From positions 1 through 64,000 of the forward strand of contig NZ_FNYE01000023.1 in assembly GCF_900108945.1 (NCBI RefSeq): a DNA stretch of 64,000 nt. The letters are read 5' to 3'. Made by a program: the position numbers and the translations under genes. Numbering within the stretch: position 1 is the stretch's first letter; the number at the start of each line of letters is the position of its first letter. This stretch comes from Paraburkholderia diazotrophica. Its GTDB lineage: Bacteria > Pseudomonadota > Gammaproteobacteria > Burkholderiales > Burkholderiaceae. The notes beneath the pieces are model-generated. The model was not told the DNA's origin. It did not search any database and worked only from the letters and a program-made list of their open reading frames with translations. This document shows positions 63,220-64,000 of the stretch, one piece after another.

Positions 63220-63330
63220 CTGCGGCTTGCATGTGGACATTCCATCGCGCAAATCGTCAGCGAATGCTTAAAGAAAGTATAGCGGGTGCCGTAATTGCCA
63301 TGGTGGATGCATGGCGACCGCCCGTGTAAT

Positions 63331-63349
63331 CGGGACGTCGTTTGTCCCG
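63331..63349. promoter_or_regulatory. 19-bp palindromic motif, copy 3
   Basis: CGGGACGTCGTTTGTCCCG, 85 bp upstream of the 47-aa gene. The -10 nine bases on (CAAACT) is poor. Confidence 0.6.
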
Positions 63350-63433
63350 AGCGCGATGCAAACTGTGCAGGTGAATCCATGCACGGTGGCATCGGGGACA
63401 CAGACTCGCTGTATTCACCTGAGAGGACTCAAC

Positions 63434-63577
63434 ATGTTGAACAACAATTCGCCCCTCGAAAGCCTTGCGGCATTTGCCATCGTTTTCGCGACCGGCATCC
63501 TGTCGACGGTCGCGCTTGGCAAGTACATTGAAAAGGTGCGCCGCGACGCGCAGAATGCCGTGTCTGGCGCGGCGTGA
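63434..63577 (+). CDS. Small single-span membrane protein
   Basis: 47 aa from the ATG at 63434 (GAGAGGA eight bases upstream). Residues ~8-30 form a membrane helix (LESLAAFAIVFATGILSTVA), followed by a short charged tail (KYIEKVRRDAQNAVSG). Under possible control of motif copy 3. Function unknown. Confidence 0.6.
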   Translation: MLNNNSPLESLAAFAIVFATGILSTVALGKYIEKVRRDAQNAVSGAA

Positions 63578-63627
63578 GTATCTGACGTATCGGCCTCGAT
63601 ATCCTGATTTCAGCACGCGTACGCTCC

Positions 63628-63846
63628 ATGCCGATCCCCGCGCCTCCGATGACATTGACCTGCCGCGCGTGCGGCCGGCGCCGTGTCTATCGGCCGCGCA
63701 GTGATGTGCTGGTGGTGCTCGGCGCATGCGAGGCGTGTGGGAGCACCGATCTCGACATCCGGCCGGCACGTCCACTCGATGGCCCGGGCATTTTGGCCTT
63801 GTGGCTGCTGGACCGCCTCAAGGGCCGTTCGCGCACAAGGCCTTAG
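63628..63846 (+). CDS. Small zinc-ribbon-like protein
   Basis: 72 aa. Two CxxC pairs (C12-x2-C15 and C34-x2-C37) in LTCRACGRRRVYRPRSDVLV and LGACEACGSTDLDIRPARPL form a zinc-ribbon pattern. A C-terminal helix follows. ATG at 63628; an internal ATG (codon 8) is possible. Lies 75 bp before the Sir2-family gene. Confidence 0.6.
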   Translation: MPIPAPPMTLTCRACGRRRVYRPRSDVLVVLGACEACGSTDLDIRPARPLDGPGILALWLLDRLKGRSRTRP

Positions 63847-63921
63847 CTGCATGCTGGCGCTTGCATAACAACGACACAGACCACAGCCGACAGGCAGACA
63901 GAACAACGGGGGCCGTACGAG

Positions 63922-64000
63922 ATGAAAGAACAATTGGCAATCGAGCAGGCCGCCGCCTGGCTGCGCGACGCGGACGGTCTGCTCGTGACGGCAGGCGCGG
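63922..64000 (+). CDS. Sir2-family (sirtuin) NAD-dependent protein, start only
   Basis: The first 26 codons run off the window: MKEQLAIEQAAAWLRDADGL, then LVTAGA. The helix followed by LLVTAGA(G) is the NAD-binding start of Sir2 proteins. Whether it is a deacylase or a SIR2-type NADase cannot be told. The gene is relevant because the ADP-ribose regulator and hydrolase lie 14-16 kb upstream. Confidence 0.7.
   Translation, partial: MKEQLAIEQAAAWLRDADGLLVTAGA

Noticed and set aside
1..64000. CRISPR arrays, tRNA or rRNA genes
   Set aside because: No evenly spaced repeats, no cloverleaf-like gene and no rRNA segments were seen when reading both strands by eye; a tRNA in a gene-free gap could still have been missed.

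Overview
The window looks like a chromosomal or megaplasmid segment from a beta-proteobacterium of the Burkholderia/Paraburkholderia type. The evidence is a high-GC codon style, a type II secretion secretin, a sigma32-type multi-Hsp20 heat-shock block, a KfrA-like plasmid/island protein, and a nicotinamide/ADP-ribose regulator of the NrtR family. No rRNA, tRNA or CRISPR array was seen. The species assignment is inference.

Layout. (1) 1-9.6 kb: the 3' part of gspD, not followed by gspE; a secreted pectate lyase on the minus strand; an intact IS630-family element with a TA target duplication; a YecA/UPF0149 protein; and an SNF2 helicase paired with a SWIM zinc-finger protein. (2) 9.6-14.5 kb: toxin-antitoxin and plasmid-like material, with intact ccdAB, a decayed RES-Xre/MbcA module, and a KfrA-like coiled-coil DNA-binding protein with its own inverted-repeat operator and two small downstream genes. 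(3) 14.7-39.2 kb: a defence-island-like stretch. It holds a membrane protein of unknown function, a DUF2278 / histidine phosphatase / phospholipase-D-like trio, a complete type I restriction-modification system (hsdR-hsdM-hsdS, minus strand), a two-gene Druantia type III system (druH-druE, plus strand) and an ankyrin-repeat gene. The right edge cuts off the 3' end of an HPF/RaiA-like gene. (4) 39.1-43.6 kb: a stress block with the HPF-like gene, two small genes, and three Hsp20 genes behind what look like divergent heat-shock promoters. (5) 43.6-47.2 kb: a decayed zone with a group II intron 3' end, a PD-(D/E)XK nuclease, and a broken copy of the N-terminus of the AAA gene found 8 kb further on. 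(6) 47.2-53 kb: an ADP-ribose-themed locus with an NrtR-like Nudix regulator, a YbjN protein, an ADP-ribosylglycohydrolase, several unknown proteins, a DUF3293 protein and a winged-helix regulator. (7) 53.5-64 kb: a two-domain AAA ATPase, a DUF2779 nuclease-like protein, a YhaO/SbcD-like phosphoesterase with a YhaN/SbcC-like ATPase, small proteins, and the start of a Sir2-family gene.

The genes in (3) form two recognisable anti-phage systems side by side, plus unassigned neighbours. In (6)-(7), an NAD/ADP-ribose sensing regulator, an ADP-ribose hydrolase and a sirtuin bracket DNA-end processing proteins. A 19-bp palindrome, CGGGAC-N7-GTCCCR, occurs three times in promoter-like positions between 57.9 and 63.4 kb and may mark a small regulon.

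Functions are assigned from motifs and remembered family features only. No database search was possible.
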